This document shows, piece by piece, positions 8,963 to 18,527 of a stretch of 64,000 nucleotides of DNA; position 1 is the stretch's first letter, and every line of letters starts with the position of its first letter. The stretch covers positions 100,738-164,737 of the forward strand of contig NZ_PISE01000008.1 of assembly GCF_002835805.1 (NCBI RefSeq). Reading direction: 5' to 3'. The notes under the pieces are model-generated. The model was given only the letters and a program-made list of their open reading frames with translations, ran no database searches and was not told the origin of the DNA. This stretch comes from Niallia nealsonii. Lineage in GTDB: Bacteria > Bacillota > Bacilli > Bacillales > Cytobacillaceae. The translations under genes were made by a program, and so were the position numbers.

Positions 8963-10084
8963 TGATCTAAAATCATTTTTAACTGGCGGGTCTGATACTG
9001 CAATGGCAGCTTTTCTTGCTTTAAGAAAACGGACAACATTTAAAACAATTGTTTTGGCAACAGCATATGTTGGAACAGCTAAAATCATGCCAAGTATGCC
9101 AGCTAAGTTTCCAGCAACCAATAATAAGATGATGATAGTGGCTGGATGTGTGTCCAAGCGTTTTCCTAAAATAAGCGGAGATAATACATTTCCTTCAATT
9201 TGCTGGGCAACTGTAATGACTAGAATAACAAGCAGCGCCTGTGTCGGCGATGTAAATAAAGCAATGATGACAGCAGGTGCCCCACCGATTAAAGGGCCTA
9301 CATATGGAATGATATTAGTTACTGCAACAATCATTGCCATAACTAATGCATAATCTAAGTCGATAATCCAATAGCCAATAAAGGCAAGAGTGCCAACAAA
9401 CGTTGCGACTATTACTTGGCCTTGAATATAGGCAGCTAATGTATCGCCTGTTTCTTTTAAAATTTTTAATCCTTCATTTCGATAAGAAGAAGGGAAAAAC
9501 TTGGATAAAGCGATAGGAAATTTATTTCCATCTTTAAAACAGTAAAACAGCAAAAACGGAACGGTAACAATAGTGACCGTAATATTAGTCATTGTGCTGA
9601 TGATCGCAGTAATACTATTTGTTAAATTGCTTGGAATGGTTTGAGCAAAATCATTGAATTTTTGAGTAAGGTCTTCAATGGTAACATATTCCTGGTTAAG
9701 CAGCCACTGATATTGTTTTGTATCATTAAGATGCTGAAAATATTTAATTGCTTGATCGGTATAGCCTGGCAGGTTCGAAAATAATTCTGTAATCTGTTTG
9801 GAGATAGCTGGAATTACATTGCCGATTCCTAAAATAATCAAGCCAATAATAACGATATAAATAATCAAGATGGCCAAAGTTTTAGGTATTTTAGACTTTT
9901 GCAGAAAAGTGACAATAGGATTAAGCAAAAAGTATAAAAATCCTGTAATAATAATAGGAGCAAAAAGAGTAGTAAAAAGTACTCCTATTGGTTGGAAAAG
10001 AAACGATATTTTTGTGCAAATATAAATGATGGCAACGATCAAAAGAATTTGCAAAAGCCAATAATGAAACTTCTTTTTAGTCAA
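8960..10084 (-). CDS. AI-2E family (PerM/YueF-like) membrane protein
   Basis: A 374-residue polytopic protein with about 7-8 membrane helices: a cluster at the N-terminus (about 8-90), a soluble periplasmic-type segment (about 95-160), then the C-terminal set with the family's conserved IPYVGPLIGGAPAVIIAL and QQIEGNVLSPLILGKR. The family includes exporters of autoinducer-2 and Na+/H+ antiporters; the substrate cannot be told. The start is a TTG at 10084 with AAAGGTGA upstream. It is convergent to ysdC. Confidence 0.88.
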   Translation of the reverse strand: MTKKKFHYWLLQILLIVAIIYICTKISFLFQPIGVLFTTLFAPIIITGFLYFLLNPIVTFLQKSKIPKTLAILIIYIVIIGLIILGIGNVIPAISKQITELFSNLPGYTDQAIKYFQHLNDTKQYQWLLNQEYVTIEDLTQKFNDFAQTIPSNLTNSITAIISTMTNITVTIVTVPFLLFYCFKDGNKFPIALSKFFPSSYRNEGLKILKETGDTLAAYIQGQVIVATFVGTLAFIGYWIIDLDYALVMAMIVAVTNIIPYVGPLIGGAPAVIIALFTSPTQALLVILVITVAQQIEGNVLSPLILGKRLDTHPATIIILLLVAGNLAGILGMILAVPTYAVAKTIVLNVVRFLKARKAAIAVSDPPVKNDFRS

Positions 10085-10237
10085 ATTTTTTCACCTTTTT
10101 CGTTTATTGTAAAAGTAGTATAGCATATTAAACTATTTCTTTTATACCCAAAAAATAGAAAAATAAAATCTTGATTGGTGAATATAATACGAATCAACAG
10201 AGAAGATAGTTTCACTAAATTTTATTAATAAAGAAAA

Positions 10238-10283
10238 AAATCCATAAGGAAAGAAAAAACTATTCTTCCCTTATGGATTTAAG
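10238..10283 (-). terminator. Terminator after sspI
   Basis: AAATCCATAAGG / CCTTATGGATTT, a long stem with an AT-rich loop, downstream of sspI on the minus strand. Confidence 0.8.
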
Positions 10284-10324
10284 GAGTATGTTTACTAGTC
10301 AGACAGAAGTTTCTATTTAGTAAA

Positions 10325-10531
10325 TTACTTTAATCCATTTTCAAGTGTTTGCAGCATTTCTGTTTTATCTACTTCTGATGAATTTTGCCAAATAATTTCA
10401 AAAAGCACACCCAACCCTGGAAGCATTTTTTCTTCCCCATTTTGGATGGCATCTACGATTGTATCTTTTAATTCATCTTGTGAATTTCCAGAGACATTAT
10501 GAATAATCGCATTACGTAAATTTAAATTCAT
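10325..10531 (-). CDS. sspI: Small acid-soluble spore protein SspI
   Basis: A 68-residue protein matching the SspI family ([20 protein letters not shown]..., [19 protein letters not shown]). It is a minor SASP made in the forespore late in sporulation. GGAAG stands upstream of the ATG at 10531. A CATCTTA box further upstream fits the sigma-G -10 consensus CATNNTA, but the matching -35 is poor. It is monocistronic, with its own terminator, next to the RNA methylase gene as in B. subtilis. Confidence 0.95.
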   Translation of the reverse strand: MNLNLRNAIIHNVSGNSQDELKDTIVDAIQNGEEKMLPGLGVLFEIIWQNSSEVDKTEMLQTLENGLK

Positions 10532-10689
10532 TTATTCATACTTCCTTTCACCTTTTTTTAAGATGTTTATAAAAAGCATCCTATTATAGCATTTCTCCAT
10601 TGTCGTTTATTATGTATTTGTCTTAAGCTATAATGATTATTAGTGTAAAAATTACCCGCAGTAAAAGGAAGAAAGTTGAGGAGAAAAAA

Positions 10690-11439
10690 GTGAAATATAT
10701 ACATTCCGCAAAAAATCCCCAAGTAAAAGAGTGGAAAAAACGTTTAACCAAAAAAGAAAGAGAAAAAACAGGCACATTTCTTGTGGAAGGATTTCATTTG
10801 GTAGAAGAAGCTTTTAAGGCTGAAGCTATTATTGACCTTATTATTTCAGAAGAAACGGAATTGCCAGCATGGGATTATGGAGATACTCCTGTGACTACAG
10901 TGACAAAAGAAATTATTGAACAATTGACAGATACAGAAACACCACAGGGGATTGTTGCACTCTGTAAGCAACTAAATCATAATGAAGTACTTCATTATGG
11001 AAAAACATTTATGGTAATGGATCAAGTGCAAGATCCAGGGAATTTAGGAACCATCATTCGAACAGCTGACGCTTGCGGTGTAGATGCTGTTATCATTGGC
11101 GATGGCACAGTAGATATTTACAATCCAAAAGTAGTTCGTTCTGCACAAGGCAGTCATTTTCATTTGCCGATACTAAAAGTTGATCTCCTTTCCTTTATGA
11201 AAGAGATAAAAGAAAAAGGAATTCCCGTATATGGCACGTCTTTGGAAAATGGCAAAGATTATCGAGAAATTCAGCCTGCTAATAACGGGTTTTGTTTAAT
11301 TGTTGGGAATGAAGGAAGAGGTGTAAGAAAAGAAGTATTAGTTGAAACGGATACCAATCTTTATATCCCGATATTTGGTAAAAGTGAATCCCTAAATGTA
11401 GCAGTTGCAGCAGGAATCCTGATGTATCATTTAAAGTAA
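10690..11439 (+). CDS. ysgA: TrmH-family (SpoU) RNA 2'-O-methyltransferase, YsgA-like
   Basis: A 249-residue methyltransferase of the SPOUT fold. N-terminal substrate-binding segment (KNPQVKEWKKRLTKKEREK...FLVEGFHLVEEA), then the knotted catalytic domain with the three signatures DQVQDPGNLGTIIRTADACG, LIVGNEGRGV and IPIFGKSESLNVAVAAGILMY. It probably methylates a 23S rRNA ribose; the exact site is not inferable. The GTG at 10690 with GAGGAG upstream is chosen over the ATG at 10633, and it fits homologue length. Confidence 0.9.
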   Translation: MKYIHSAKNPQVKEWKKRLTKKEREKTGTFLVEGFHLVEEAFKAEAIIDLIISEETELPAWDYGDTPVTTVTKEIIEQLTDTETPQGIVALCKQLNHNEVLHYGKTFMVMDQVQDPGNLGTIIRTADACGVDAVIIGDGTVDIYNPKVVRSAQGSHFHLPILKVDLLSFMKEIKEKGIPVYGTSLENGKDYREIQPANNGFCLIVGNEGRGVRKEVLVETDTNLYIPIFGKSESLNVAVAAGILMYHLK

Positions 11440-11470
11440 TCTGGATGATGGAGAATTTTCTGTTAGGCAT

Positions 11471-11499
11471 TTGAAAATATTTCAGAAATATACTATAAT
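11471..11499 (+). promoter_or_regulatory. Sigma-A promoter of pheST
   Basis: TTGAAA (11471-11476), a 17-nt spacer and TATAAT (11494-11499) lie just upstream of the T-box leader. Confidence 0.75.
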
Positions 11500-11509
11500 A
11501 AATTGCAAA

Positions 11510-11787
11510 TTGCATGATTAAAAACAAAGACGGAGAAAAGTAATTTATTGTTTTGATTATAGGGAGAAAATGCCTTTAGACTGTAAGCATTTTTATCAAA
11601 AAATAAGTGAAGTTCACCTCCTGAGTTGGCATCGGGACCATTTCAAGCTCTATGTTGAAATGTAAAGATGTGCCGGTATAATGTGCCGTTATCTAAATGA
11701 AGCGAACTTTAGATTTTTATTAAAGTTAATTAGGGTGGTACCGCGAATCCAAAACCTCGTCCCTTATTTGGGAGGAGGTTTTTTTAT
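11510..11787 (+). ncRNA. T-box riboswitch, phenylalanine, controlling pheST
   Basis: The canonical core AGGGTGGTACCGCG lies at 11732-11745 and is followed by the terminator AACCTCGTCCC / GGGAGGAGGTT with T7 (11753-11787). The Stem I specifier is TTC at 11613-11615, in the local context ...TTCACCTCC shared with the ilvB leader. Uncharged tRNA-Phe should release termination. Confidence 0.93.
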
Positions 11788-11844
11788 GCCGAAAAGATGT
11801 CTTTTATTTTAAATTTCATGCAAAAGGTGAAGGAGGAAATGAAT

Positions 11845-12885
11845 GTGGAAGCAAAGTTAAAAGAACTTCAGTCAGAAGCCGCACAAAAAATAGCGGATGC
11901 TGAAAATGTCAAACAATTAAATGATATTCGCATAGCTTATTTAGGAAAAAAGGGTCCTATTACAGAAGTTTTAAAAGGGATGGGAAAACTTTCTGCAGAA
12001 GAACGTCCAAAAATGGGTGCGTTAGTAAATGTGATTCGTGATGAAATTACAGCCCAAATTGAACAAAAACAAACAACGTTGGAAGAAGCAGAAGTGCAAA
12101 AGAAAATTGCAGCAGAAACAATCGATATTACGCTGCCAGGCCGTCCTGTTTCAGTTGGAAATCATCATTCATTAACTAGAGTCGTGGAAGAAATAGAGGA
12201 TTTATTTATTGGAATGGGTTATACAGTAGAAGAAGGTCCAGAAGTAGAAGTCGATTACTATAATTTTGAAGCGTTAAATTTGCCGAAAAATCATCCGGCT
12301 CGCGATATGCAGGATTCTTTTTATATTACAGAAGAGTTGCTTTTAAGAACCCATACGTCTCCTGTACAGGCGCGGACGATGGAAAAATATAAGGGGAAAG
12401 GTCCTGTGCGCATCATTTGCCCTGGTAAAGTATATCGTCGCGATAATGATGATGCAACACATTCTCATCAATTTATGCAAATAGAAGGATTAGTTGTTGA
12501 CGAAAATATCAGCATGAGCGATTTAAAAGGAACATTGGAAGTATTTGCGAAAAAAATGTTCGGCGAAGATCGTGAAATTCGTTTACGTCCAAGCTTCTTC
12601 CCGTTTACAGAACCTTCTGTAGAAGTGGATATTTCTTGTATGATTTGTAAAGGAAGCGGCTGTAATGTATGTAAAGGAACTGGCTGGATTGAAGTATTAG
12701 GTGCTGGAATGGTTCATCCTAACGTACTTGAGATGGCTGGTTATGATTCGAAAAAATATTCCGGATTTGCTTTTGGAATCGGTGCAGAGCGTATTGCAAT
12801 GCTAAAATACGGAGTGGATGATATTCGCCATTTCTATACAAATGATATTCGTTTCTTAAAGCAGTTTTCAGTACCGGAATATTAA
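11845..12885 (+). CDS. pheS: Phenylalanine--tRNA ligase alpha subunit
   Basis: Catalytic subunit of the (alpha-beta)2 PheRS. 346 residues: N-terminal coiled coil (about 1-85), then the class II catalytic core with [19 protein letters not shown], the [13 protein letters not shown] stretch and the C-terminal [19 protein letters not shown]...C-N-V-C cysteine cluster typical of Bacillus PheS is present. The GTG at 11845 is taken as start: AGGAGG lies 8 nt upstream and homologues begin M-E-x-K-L; the ATG at 11839 is too close to the Shine-Dalgarno. Co-transcribed with pheT, 18 nt apart. Confidence 0.96.
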   Translation: MEAKLKELQSEAAQKIADAENVKQLNDIRIAYLGKKGPITEVLKGMGKLSAEERPKMGALVNVIRDEITAQIEQKQTTLEEAEVQKKIAAETIDITLPGRPVSVGNHHSLTRVVEEIEDLFIGMGYTVEEGPEVEVDYYNFEALNLPKNHPARDMQDSFYITEELLLRTHTSPVQARTMEKYKGKGPVRIICPGKVYRRDNDDATHSHQFMQIEGLVVDENISMSDLKGTLEVFAKKMFGEDREIRLRPSFFPFTEPSVEVDISCMICKGSGCNVCKGTGWIEVLGAGMVHPNVLEMAGYDSKKYSGFAFGIGAERIAMLKYGVDDIRHFYTNDIRFLKQFSVPEY

Positions 12886-12903
12886 GGTGGAGGGAGAATA
12901 ATA

Positions 12904-15324
12904 ATGCTTGTATCCTATAAATGGTTAAAAGAGTATGTAGATTTAAGTGATATTAGTCCAATAGAGCTTGCGGATAAAATCACAAAAAGCGGAATTGAAG
13001 TAGAAGGTGTCGAAGTATTAAATGAGGGCATAAAAAATGTTGTTATTGGATATGTAGTGGAAAGAGAACAGCATCCAAATGCAGATAAATTAAATAAATG
13101 TTTAGTGGATGTTGGCGAAGGAGATCCAATTCAAATTATTTGTGGCGCACCGAATGTGGATAAAGGCCAAAAAGTAGCGGTTGCTAAAGTTGGTGCAGTG
13201 CTTCCAGGAAACTTTAAAATAAAAAAAGCAAAACTTCGCGGCGAAGAATCAAATGGCATGATTTGTTCTCTGCAGGAATTAGGCATTGAAAGCAAATTAG
13301 TGGCAAAAGACTATTCAGAGGGAATTTTTGTTTTCCCAAGCGATGTTGAAGTGGGCCGCAATGCGATGGAGTATTTACAGCGTGATGATGCAGTGCTTGA
13401 GTTGGGATTAACGCCAAACCGTGCAGATTGTTTAAATATGTTAGGTGTAGCATACGAAGTAGCAGCAGTTTTAGGAAAAGAAGTAACTTTCCCAAATGTA
13501 GAATATCCTCAAGTTCAAGAAAAAGCATCTGATTATGTACAAGTAAAAGTAGAAAATAAAGAAGATGTGCCATTATATACAGCAAAAATCATTAAAAATG
13601 TAAAAATTGCGCCTTCTCCATTATGGATGCAAGGAAGATTAATGGCAGCAGGCATCCGTCCACATAACAATGTAGTTGATATTACAAACTATATTTTATT
13701 AGAATACGGTCAGCCTCTGCATGCATTTGATTATGATCGATTAGGTTCAAAAGAAATATATGTTAGAAGAGCAGCCGAAAATGAAGAAATAGTTACATTA
13801 GATGAAGCAAAACGTGTTTTATCACAAGATAATCTTCTAATTACGAATGGTGAAACTGGTATAGCGGTTGCAGGTGTTATGGGCGGAGCTAACTCAGAAG
13901 TGCAGGCTGATACCACAACTGTTCTTTTAGAAGCGGCTTATTTTAACAGCGGCGTTATTAGAAAGTCTTCTAAAGTGCTTAACTTAAGAAGTGAAGCGAG
14001 TGCTCGTTATGAAAAAGGAATTGATCCAAATCGTGTACGCGCGGCAGCTGAAAGGGCAGCACAATTACTTCATTTGTATGCAGGTGGAGAAGTATTAGAA
14101 GGCGAGGCGGCTGTTGATACATTAACAGCAGAACCGAAAGCAGTTGCTATCTCATTAGAAAAAATTAATAAGGTGCTCGGAACATCTCTTGCTGTAAATG
14201 AAGTGACAGCTATTTTTACCCGTCTTCAATTTGAAACGACTGTGGAAAATAATATCTTTACTGTTATTGTTCCAACAAGAAGAAATGATATTACGATTGA
14301 AGAAGATTTAACAGAGGAAGTAGCACGACTTTATGGATATGATAATATTCCAACCACTTTGCCGGTGGGAGAAGCTATTCCTGGAGCATTAACAGAGTAT
14401 CAGAAAAAACGTCGTACTGTACGCAAGTTTTTAGAAGGTGCTGGTTTATACCAAGCAATTACGTATGCATTAACAAGTGAAAAAAAGGTACAGCAATTTG
14501 CTTTAGATAAGCGTCAACCAGTTCGTTTAAGTATGCCGATGAGTGAAGAGCGCAGCCTTCTTCGCCAAAGTATTATTCCACAATTATTAGAAGTAGTGAA
14601 GCATAACAGCGCTCGTCAAAATGAAAATCTTGCTGTGTATGAAACAGGTGTTGTTTTCTTAGCAAATGAAGGAGCAGAACAGGAGCTTCCAGAAGAAAGA
14701 GAACATGTAGCAGGTGCTATCACTGGTCTTTGGAGTGCAAACCTATGGCAAGGAGAAAAGAAGACTGTTGATTTCTTTGTTATAAAAGGAGTGCTAGAAG
14801 GCTTATTTGAAAAATTAGGCGTTTCTAATTCCATTTCTTTTGAAAGAGGAGAATTAGAAGGCATGCATCCAGGCAGAACAGCAAAAGTTCTTCTAGGTGG
14901 AGAAGTGATTGGATTTGTTGGCCAAGTGCATCCACAAATTCAAAATGAACTTGATTTAAAAGAAACTTATTGCTTTGAATTAAATTTAAGCAAATTGTTG
15001 GCACAAAAAGTTGCAGATTTGCATTATACAAGCATTCCTCGTTTCCCATCTGTAACAAGAGATATCGCTTTAGTTGTTGATAGCGGGATATTAGCAGGTG
15101 ACATTCAAACTATTATTGTTGAAGCTGGAGGCAATCTTCTAAAAGAAGTGCAAGTATTTGACTTATATGAAGGCGAAAGAATGGAAGAAGGCAAAAAATC
15201 AATTGCCTATTCTTTAAAATATTTTGATCCAGAACAAACATTAACAGATGAAATGATTACAAAAGCACATGACAAGGTTCTTGCAGCAGTAAAAGAAAAA
15301 GCAGGAGCTGTACTAAGAGGATAA
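12904..15324 (+). CDS. pheT: Phenylalanine--tRNA ligase beta subunit
   Basis: An 806-residue structural and editing subunit, full length. Domains: an N-terminal EMAP-II-like tRNA-binding domain (about 40-150, [15 protein letters not shown]...GAPNV), B3/B4 editing domain (about 205-380, with GQPLHAFD and GGANSE), B5 domain (about 405-475), a catalytic-like domain and the C-terminal ferredoxin-like anticodon-binding domain ([15 protein letters not shown]... to the end). AGGTGGAGGG precedes the ATG. A terminator follows; rnhC, the next gene in B. subtilis, is not here. Confidence 0.97.
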   Translation: MLVSYKWLKEYVDLSDISPIELADKITKSGIEVEGVEVLNEGIKNVVIGYVVEREQHPNADKLNKCLVDVGEGDPIQIICGAPNVDKGQKVAVAKVGAVLPGNFKIKKAKLRGEESNGMICSLQELGIESKLVAKDYSEGIFVFPSDVEVGRNAMEYLQRDDAVLELGLTPNRADCLNMLGVAYEVAAVLGKEVTFPNVEYPQVQEKASDYVQVKVENKEDVPLYTAKIIKNVKIAPSPLWMQGRLMAAGIRPHNNVVDITNYILLEYGQPLHAFDYDRLGSKEIYVRRAAENEEIVTLDEAKRVLSQDNLLITNGETGIAVAGVMGGANSEVQADTTTVLLEAAYFNSGVIRKSSKVLNLRSEASARYEKGIDPNRVRAAAERAAQLLHLYAGGEVLEGEAAVDTLTAEPKAVAISLEKINKVLGTSLAVNEVTAIFTRLQFETTVENNIFTVIVPTRRNDITIEEDLTEEVARLYGYDNIPTTLPVGEAIPGALTEYQKKRRTVRKFLEGAGLYQAITYALTSEKKVQQFALDKRQPVRLSMPMSEERSLLRQSIIPQLLEVVKHNSARQNENLAVYETGVVFLANEGAEQELPEEREHVAGAITGLWSANLWQGEKKTVDFFVIKGVLEGLFEKLGVSNSISFERGELEGMHPGRTAKVLLGGEVIGFVGQVHPQIQNELDLKETYCFELNLSKLLAQKVADLHYTSIPRFPSVTRDIALVVDSGILAGDIQTIIVEAGGNLLKEVQVFDLYEGERMEEGKKSIAYSLKYFDPEQTLTDEMITKAHDKVLAAVKEKAGAVLRG

Positions 15325-15357
15325 AAAGTAGAAGAATATGCAGTTGATGCGAATAGC

Positions 15358-15395
15358 AAAAAAGGATTGCCTTGAAAAGAGAGCAATCCTTTTTT
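15358..15395 (+). terminator. Terminator after pheT
   Basis: AAAGGATTGC / GCAATCCTTT with a 12-nt loop and T tail ends the pheST transcript. Confidence 0.85.
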
Positions 15396-15638
15396 GCATT
15401 TGATTTTAATTGCTGAAAAAATACTTTAGGGGCATGATGGCGAATAAAAGAAGGAGGACGCGAATGAATGGATAGGAACCGCCAAATAAACAGCTAAAAA
15501 AATAAGGGTTAATATAGCTTGTCCTTTGGGAAGGAAATATATACCAGGTATGCTCGAATTTGCAGTTATATGACTTCCCACTCCTAAAGAGTTCATGGTA
15601 TGATATACATTAGGATTCTTATGATTGGAGGCAAAAAC
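15396..15638. other. Intergenic gap where rnhC would be expected
   Basis: No open frame of useful length is present on either strand. A lone ribosome-binding-like GAAGGAGG before an ATG near 15463 leads to a stop after three codons. A TATGAT box at 15599-15604 with a weak TTCCCA 18 nt upstream could be the zapA promoter. I see no recognisable remnant of RNase HIII. Confidence 0.5.
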
Positions 15639-15899
15639 GTGGCAGATACACCAAAAAACCGTACAAAGATTGAGATTTATGATACCCCATACACAATTAT
15701 AGGTGAAGAATCGTCAAGTCACGTACGGATGGTTGCCTCTATAGTAGATAGAAAAATGCGGGAAATATATGCAAAGAATCCTTCTCTTGATTTAAATAAA
15801 CTAGCAGTGCTGACTGCTGTTAATATAGTAAATGATCATGTTAAATTATTGAATCGAGTGGAGCAGCTAGAAGAGGAACTAAAACGAGAAAAGGACTGA
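15639..15899 (+). CDS. zapA: Cell division protein ZapA
   Basis: An 86-residue FtsZ-binding protein that promotes Z-ring bundling at mid-cell. It has the family pattern: N-terminal beta region with IEIYDTPYTIIGEES, the MREI segment, the central NKLAVLTAVNIVND helix and a C-terminal coiled coil (LLNRVEQLEEELKREKD). The start is the GTG at 15639 with GGAGG 7 nt upstream, in agreement with homologue length; the ORF opening at 15600 is not needed. It lies 7 nt before the CvpA-like gene. Confidence 0.93.
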   Translation: MADTPKNRTKIEIYDTPYTIIGEESSSHVRMVASIVDRKMREIYAKNPSLDLNKLAVLTAVNIVNDHVKLLNRVEQLEEELKREKD

Positions 15900-15906
15900 A
15901 CAAGTC

Positions 15907-16449
15907 ATGTTAAATTTTATTATTATTGTATTATTAATATTTGGCGTTTTAAGGGGGCTAAAAAGAGGGTTTATCCTGCAAATAGTACATCTAACAGGGT
16001 TTATTATCGCTTTTATTGTTGCAAATAAGTATTACATACCATTCTCATCTAAATTAGCCCTTTGGATACCATATCCAAATTTAGGGGAGAGCAGTACGAT
16101 CAAAACCTTATTTAGCAATGCTGATTTAGAAGAAGTATTTTATCGGGCCATTGCTTTTGTGCTTATTTTTTTCGCGGTGAAAATTGTTTGGCAAATCATA
16201 GGAAGTATGTTGGATTTTGTGGCGAGCCTGCCAATTTTGAGTCAGCTTAACACATGGGCAGGGGCAATTCTAGGTTTTGTTGAAGTATATCTTCTTATCT
16301 TTATATTATTATATATTTCTGCACTTGTGCCAATTGAAATGATTCAAAATCATGTAACGAACTCTAGTTTAGCAGCAGGAATTATTGAAAATACGCCTTA
16401 TTTCTCGGAGAAAATAAAAGCATTATGGTTTGATTATGTGAATAGCTAA
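15907..16449 (+). CDS. yshB: CvpA family membrane protein (YshB)
   Basis: A 180-residue membrane protein with about four hydrophobic helices (2-20, 25-45, 78-100, 115-142). It fits the CvpA/YshB family: an opening LNFIIIVLLIFGVLRGLKRGF and a re-entrant GWAGAIL-type turn (NTWAGAILGFVEVYLL). In E. coli CvpA is needed for colicin V production; the role in Bacillus is unknown. It overlaps the ZapA transcription unit, 7 nt after its stop, as in B. subtilis. Confidence 0.88.
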   Translation: MLNFIIIVLLIFGVLRGLKRGFILQIVHLTGFIIAFIVANKYYIPFSSKLALWIPYPNLGESSTIKTLFSNADLEEVFYRAIAFVLIFFAVKIVWQIIGSMLDFVASLPILSQLNTWAGAILGFVEVYLLIFILLYISALVPIEMIQNHVTNSSLAAGIIENTPYFSEKIKALWFDYVNS

Positions 16450-16756
16450 TAGCGGAGAGGTTTTTTCATTCACCTGTCTGTCCATCTTATTTTCAACTCT
16501 TCTGGCAAAAATATATGCTAGGAGAGTTTTTATATTTCTCCATTTATCGAGCAAGATCAGCAGCCTTTTTGGGATAGAAGTTTCCCTTTTTAAGAAGCTT
16601 TGTTAAGATAAAAAGCGGAGCCATTAAATTAGAGGGAAATAGCATAAGGACTGACTGTTATTGAAAATAAATAGAACATGGTATGATAGTAAGAAAGTAG
16701 ATTTCCTTTACAATCAAAAGTCTAAGCAATGTGATAAATAGAAATGAGTGATAAAT
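16450..16756. other. Intergenic region before polX
   Basis: About 300 bp without a gene. It contains a GGAGA...TCTCC short inverted repeat near 16520-16540 and a possible polX promoter (TTGAAA at 16661, TATGAT at 16682, 15-nt spacing). Nothing else could be identified. Confidence 0.4.
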
Positions 16757-18478
16757 ATGCCAATAACCAAAAAAGAGGTTGTTCAATTATTAGAACAGAT
16801 TGCTATATATATGGAATTAAAAGGGGAAAATCCTTTTAAAATTAGCGCATTTCGCAAAGCGGCGGCAAGTCTTGAAAATGAAGAAAGAAGTATAGAGGAA
16901 ATAACCGATTATACGGCTCTTTCTGGAATAGGAAAAGGGACAGCTGCAGTGATCGAGGAATACGTAAATACTGGAATTTCAACCGTTTTAGATGAATTAA
17001 AGGAAGAAGTGCCAAAAGGGCTTATTCCTTTATTGCAGCTTCCAGGACTTGGCGGGAAGAAGATAGCAAAGCTTTATAAAGAGCTTTCGATTACGAATGC
17101 CGAAGAACTGGAATCTGCTTGCCTGCAGAAAAAAGTACAGGAACTTAGTGGATTTGGGAAAAAAACCGAAGAAAAAATATTGGAAGCATTAAAGAATGTT
17201 GGCACAAGACCAGAAAGGTTGCCAATGGCTTATATGCTTTCTGTAGCCAATAAGATTGAAGAACAGCTCCTTCAAATAGAAGAAATTAGTCAGTTTTCTC
17301 GTGCGGGCAGTTTAAGAAGAATGCGAGAAACAATCAAAGATTTAGATTTTATTATTGCAACAGAGGATATCCAAGCTGTTAAAGAGAAGTTAACAAATTT
17401 CGTGGACATTAAAGAAATAATAGGAGCAGGAAATACAAAAGTAAGCATTATACTAGAGTTGGAATACGATGTTTCTGTTGATTTTCGTCTAGTAGCAGAA
17501 GCGGAATTTGCGACGACTCTTCATCATTTTACAGGATCTAAAGAACATAATGTTAGAATGCGTCAACTTGCAAAAGAGCGGGGAGAAAAGATTAGTGAAT
17601 ACGGAGTGGAGAATGTAGAGACTGGAGAAATAAAAACATTTGCCACAGAAGAAGAATTTTATCATTATTTTAATCTTCCATATATCCCTCCTGAAATGCG
17701 AGAAGATGGCAAAGAAGTAGAATTATATAAAGAAGATTCTGATGTAATCTCCATTGAAGATATAAAAGGAGATCTGCATATGCATTCCACATGGAGTGAT
17801 GGAGCCTTTTCTTTAGAAGAAATGGTGGAAGCAAATAGAGCACGGGGCTATCAATATATGGCAATTACAGACCATTCCCATTATTTAAAAGTAGCAAATG
17901 GATTATCACCAGAGCGATTAAAACAACAAATTCAGGAAATCAGACGATTAAATGAAAAATATGATGATATTACCATATTAGCAGGAGTGGAAATGGATAT
18001 TCTGCCAGATGGCTCATTAGATTATGAGGATAGTTTACTGAGTGAATTAGACTTGGTAATTGCTTCGGTTCATTCTGCTTTTTCGCAGCCAAAAGAAAAA
18101 ATAATGGAAAGATTAGAGCAAGCGATGAATAATAAATATGTTCATATTATTGCACATCCAACGGGGCGAAAGATTGGAGCTCGAAAAGGATATGAAGTAG
18201 ATATGGAGCGTCTAATTGCGGCAGCAAAAGAAACGAATACGATGCTAGAATTAAACAGCAACCCTCATCGCTTAGATTTAAATGCCGAATATATTAAGAT
18301 GGCCCAAGAACAAGGAGTCACTATTATCATCAATACAGACGCACACCATACAAAAGGTCTAGAATATATGGCAATTGGTGTAGGTACTGCAAAAAAAGGT
18401 TGGATAAAAAAGCAGACGGTAGCAAATGCGCTGGAAAAAGAAGAGTTCTTGACATTATTGCAAAGAAAAAGAAAATGA
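16757..18478 (+). CDS. polX: DNA polymerase/3'-5' exonuclease PolX
   Basis: A 573-residue family X DNA repair polymerase fused to a PHP nuclease. Order: 8-kDa-like N-terminal helices (about 1-85) with helix-hairpin-helix segments LSGIGKGTAAVIEEY and PGLGGKKIAKLYKEL, the nucleotidyltransferase core with GSLRRMRETIKDLDFI (two catalytic Asp) and VSVDFRLV (third Asp), then the PHP domain from about 335 (GDLHMHSTWSDG, DHSHY, GVEMDILPDG, NTDAHH). Acts in gap filling and base excision repair. The start is the ATG at 16757; its Shine-Dalgarno is weak. It lies 49 nt upstream of mutS2, probably co-transcribed. Confidence 0.95.
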   Translation: MPITKKEVVQLLEQIAIYMELKGENPFKISAFRKAAASLENEERSIEEITDYTALSGIGKGTAAVIEEYVNTGISTVLDELKEEVPKGLIPLLQLPGLGGKKIAKLYKELSITNAEELESACLQKKVQELSGFGKKTEEKILEALKNVGTRPERLPMAYMLSVANKIEEQLLQIEEISQFSRAGSLRRMRETIKDLDFIIATEDIQAVKEKLTNFVDIKEIIGAGNTKVSIILELEYDVSVDFRLVAEAEFATTLHHFTGSKEHNVRMRQLAKERGEKISEYGVENVETGEIKTFATEEEFYHYFNLPYIPPEMREDGKEVELYKEDSDVISIEDIKGDLHMHSTWSDGAFSLEEMVEANRARGYQYMAITDHSHYLKVANGLSPERLKQQIQEIRRLNEKYDDITILAGVEMDILPDGSLDYEDSLLSELDLVIASVHSAFSQPKEKIMERLEQAMNNKYVHIIAHPTGRKIGARKGYEVDMERLIAAAKETNTMLELNSNPHRLDLNAEYIKMAQEQGVTIIINTDAHHTKGLEYMAIGVGTAKKGWIKKQTVANALEKEEFLTLLQRKRK

Positions 18479-18527
18479 AAATACGATATAATAGGTAAAA
18501 GAGAAAAGTAGCAAAGGAGAAAGCTCC

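Noticed and set aside
8943..9353. Plus-strand frame of 136 codons
   Set aside because: It is antisense to the well-supported AI-2E family gene and low in any recognisable domain.
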